This document shows, in pieces, positions 7,001 to 7,648 of a stretch of 7,648 nt of DNA; the stretch's first letter is position 1; the number at the start of each line of letters is the position of its first letter. Origin of the DNA: Methylobacterium sp. (lineage in GTDB: Bacteria; Pseudomonadota; Alphaproteobacteria; Rhizobiales; Beijerinckiaceae); assembly GCA_020252865.1 (NCBI GenBank), contig JADCCH010000309.1, positions 1 to 7,648 of the forward strand, read 5' to 3'. The position numbers and the translations under genes are program-made. The notes under the pieces were generated by a model. That model was not told the origin of the DNA and searched no databases. It was given only the letters and a program-made list of their open reading frames with translations.

Positions 7001-7029
7001 TTGACAATTGCCCGCCGACCGATCAGAAG
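7001..7029 (+). promoter_or_regulatory. Possible promoter of the tRNA-Leu gene
   Basis: A perfect -35 hexamer, TTGACA, is at 7001-7006. A -10 near 7023-7029 (TCAGAA or CAGAAG) with 16-17 bp spacing is poor, but the position would start transcription just upstream of the mature tRNA 5' end at 7040. The -35 is convincing and the -10 is not. Confidence 0.4.
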
Positions 7030-7039
7030 CTCGGCCAAG

Positions 7040-7124
7040 GCCCAGGTGGCGGAATTGGTAGACGCGCTGGTTTCAGGTACCAGTGGGTAACACCGTGGAG
7101 GTTCGAGTCCTCTCCTGGGCACCA
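7040..7124 (+). tRNA. tRNA-Leu (anticodon CAG)
   Basis: An 85-nt class II tRNA that reads CUG leucine codons. The acceptor stem pairs GCCCAGG at 7040-7046 with CCTGGGC at 7114-7120, followed by discriminator A7121 and an encoded CCA at 7122-7124. The D-arm sequence GCGGAATTGGTAGACGC is typical of tRNA-Leu. The anticodon stem CTGGT/ACCAG (7067-7071, 7079-7083) encloses loop TTCAGGT, with anticodon CAG at 7074-7076. A long variable arm and a T-arm with GAGG-TTCGAGT-CCTC complete the fold. The gene is intact and is followed within 90 bp by an integrase remnant, as expected if its 3' end served as an attachment site. Confidence 0.97.
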
Positions 7125-7126
7125 TT

Positions 7127-7154
7127 CTTTTGGATTCGCTCTATGCGCCAAAAG
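7127..7154. repeat. Inverted repeat just downstream of tRNA-Leu
   Basis: A perfect 7-bp inverted repeat, CTTTTGG at 7127-7133 and CCAAAAG at 7148-7154, flanks a 14-nt spacer and starts 3 bp after the tRNA CCA. It may be a weak terminator for the tRNA, or arm-type or core-flanking sites of the integrated element's attachment region. An 8-bp palindrome, GCTTAAGC, overlaps its right end at 7154-7161. Confidence 0.45.
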
Positions 7155-7210
7155 CTTAAGCCTAATCAGAGTGTTGCGCGAGCACGACTGTGCTACAAAG
7201 GTGCGCTACA

Positions 7211-7585
7211 ATGCTCTTTAGGCTCGTCTCTGCCGTGAAGCGATCCGGGACCGAAAATCGTCAGTTCGTGCAGCGAATTCCGCAGACCGTTCGCGCCAAA
7301 GCGGCAGGGCGCAGCTTCAAGGTTGACCTGACGGATGAGATTTCCGTCGCCATCAAGATTTCCCCGCAGGCTGAGTCCGTTCGGTTCTCTCTCCGGACAA
7401 GCGATGCAAGCGAAGCCAAAAGACGGCAGGCCCGCGCAGCGGCAGCGCTCGAACGCATTTGGGAAGCGCTCAGAACCAATGAGCCGGTCGCGCTCAGCCA
7501 TCGCCAAGCCACGGCTCTCAGCGGGAGGCTTTATCGCGCATGGGTGGATGAGCAAAGCAGCCGGAAAGTGGTTGTAGAGTGTTGA
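7211..7585 (+). pseudogene. Truncated tyrosine recombinase (DUF6538-type integrase), N-terminal part
   Basis: This reads as the N-terminal portion of a phage/island-type site-specific integrase. The opening region has a short basic segment, then QFVQRIPQTVRAKAAGRSF, the usual start of DUF6538-type alphaproteobacterial recombinases. SVRFSLRTSDASEAKRRQARAAAALE follows, then ALSGRLYRAWVDEQ. The catalytic Arg/His/Tyr domain is absent, since intact relatives are several hundred residues longer and only about 123 native residues remain. The frame is broken at about 7579/7580, where foreign sequence begins; the last Cys codon and stop TGA at 7583-7585 belong to the insertion. ATG 7211 is preferred over GTG 7190 because AAAGG lies 9 nt upstream. 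Codon use and base composition look less G+C-biased than the genes to the left. It points away from tRNA-Leu, the likely integration site. The protein should be inactive unless the insertion is lost. Confidence 0.75.
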
Positions 7586-7648
7586 TTGCCGCTGAGATTT
7601 GACCCGGTTTTTTCGTTGAGAAGTGACCCGGGTTGAAGATGTTTCCCG
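7580..7648. mobile_element. End of an insertion sequence, probably IS21-like, running off the window
   Basis: Sequence starting TGTTGATTGCCG interrupts the integrase frame. Two direct repeats follow, TGAGATTTGACCCGG at 7593-7607 and TGAGAAGTGACCCGG at 7617-7631, exactly 24 bp apart. A TG-initiated end with repeated internal boxes containing TGACCCGG is the layout I recall for IS21-family termini, where multiple transposase-binding repeats lie near each end. An ATG at 7639 could open the first transposase gene, but only three codons are visible. Family assignment is from recalled pattern; the mobile-element call also rests on the broken integrase. Confidence 0.6.

Noticed and set aside
7194..7212. 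Tandem TACAAA/TACAAT as -10 boxes for the integrase
   Set aside because: No -35 at proper spacing, and the second one overlaps the chosen start codon.
1..7648. CRISPR array, toxin-antitoxin pair or biosynthetic cluster
   Set aside because: No regularly spaced repeats and no pairs of small genes with toxin or antitoxin features; the genes are mostly housekeeping.

Overview
The window looks like a chromosomal segment of an alphaproteobacterium, most likely of the order Hyphomicrobiales (Rhizobiales). The basis is the high G+C content, the fabA-fabB-(small gene)-fabI cluster running divergently from an Irr-type Fur-family regulator, and a complex I NDUFA9-like protein of the alphaproteobacterial type. 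A genus cannot be named from the sequence alone.

Layout. The minus strand from about 3001 down to 36 carries a fatty-acid synthesis operon in the order fabA (dehydratase/isomerase), fabB (ketoacyl-ACP synthase I), a 90-residue DUF3303-like gene and fabI (enoyl-ACP reductase). FabA makes the cis double bond, FabB elongates the unsaturated intermediate and FabI does the last reduction of each cycle. Leaving the same ~200-bp control region in the opposite direction is irr (3201-3698), a heme/iron-responsive transcription regulator with a Cys-Pro heme motif. That region holds an imperfect dyad that is a candidate operator.

From 3704 to 6920 there are four housekeeping or hypothetical genes. These are an exported SH3-domain protein (minus), a D-2-hydroxyacid dehydrogenase of the glyoxylate/hydroxypyruvate reductase type (plus, divergent from the SH3 gene), an NDUFA9-like NAD(P)-binding SDR protein (minus, convergent with the dehydrogenase), and a small two-helix membrane protein upstream of it on the same strand.

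The right end is an accessory junction. An intact tRNA-Leu(CAG) with encoded CCA (7040-7124) is followed within 90 bp by the N-terminal part of a DUF6538-type tyrosine recombinase. This looks like the edge of an element integrated at the tRNA 3' end. The integrase is cut at about 7579/7580 by what appears to be the end of an insertion sequence, probably IS21-like, with two 24-bp-spaced direct repeats. The IS runs off the window. I found no CRISPR array, toxin-antitoxin pair or clearly novel defence system. The most unusual parts are the tRNA/integrase/IS junction, the fabA-irr dyad and the DUF3303 gene inside the fab operon.
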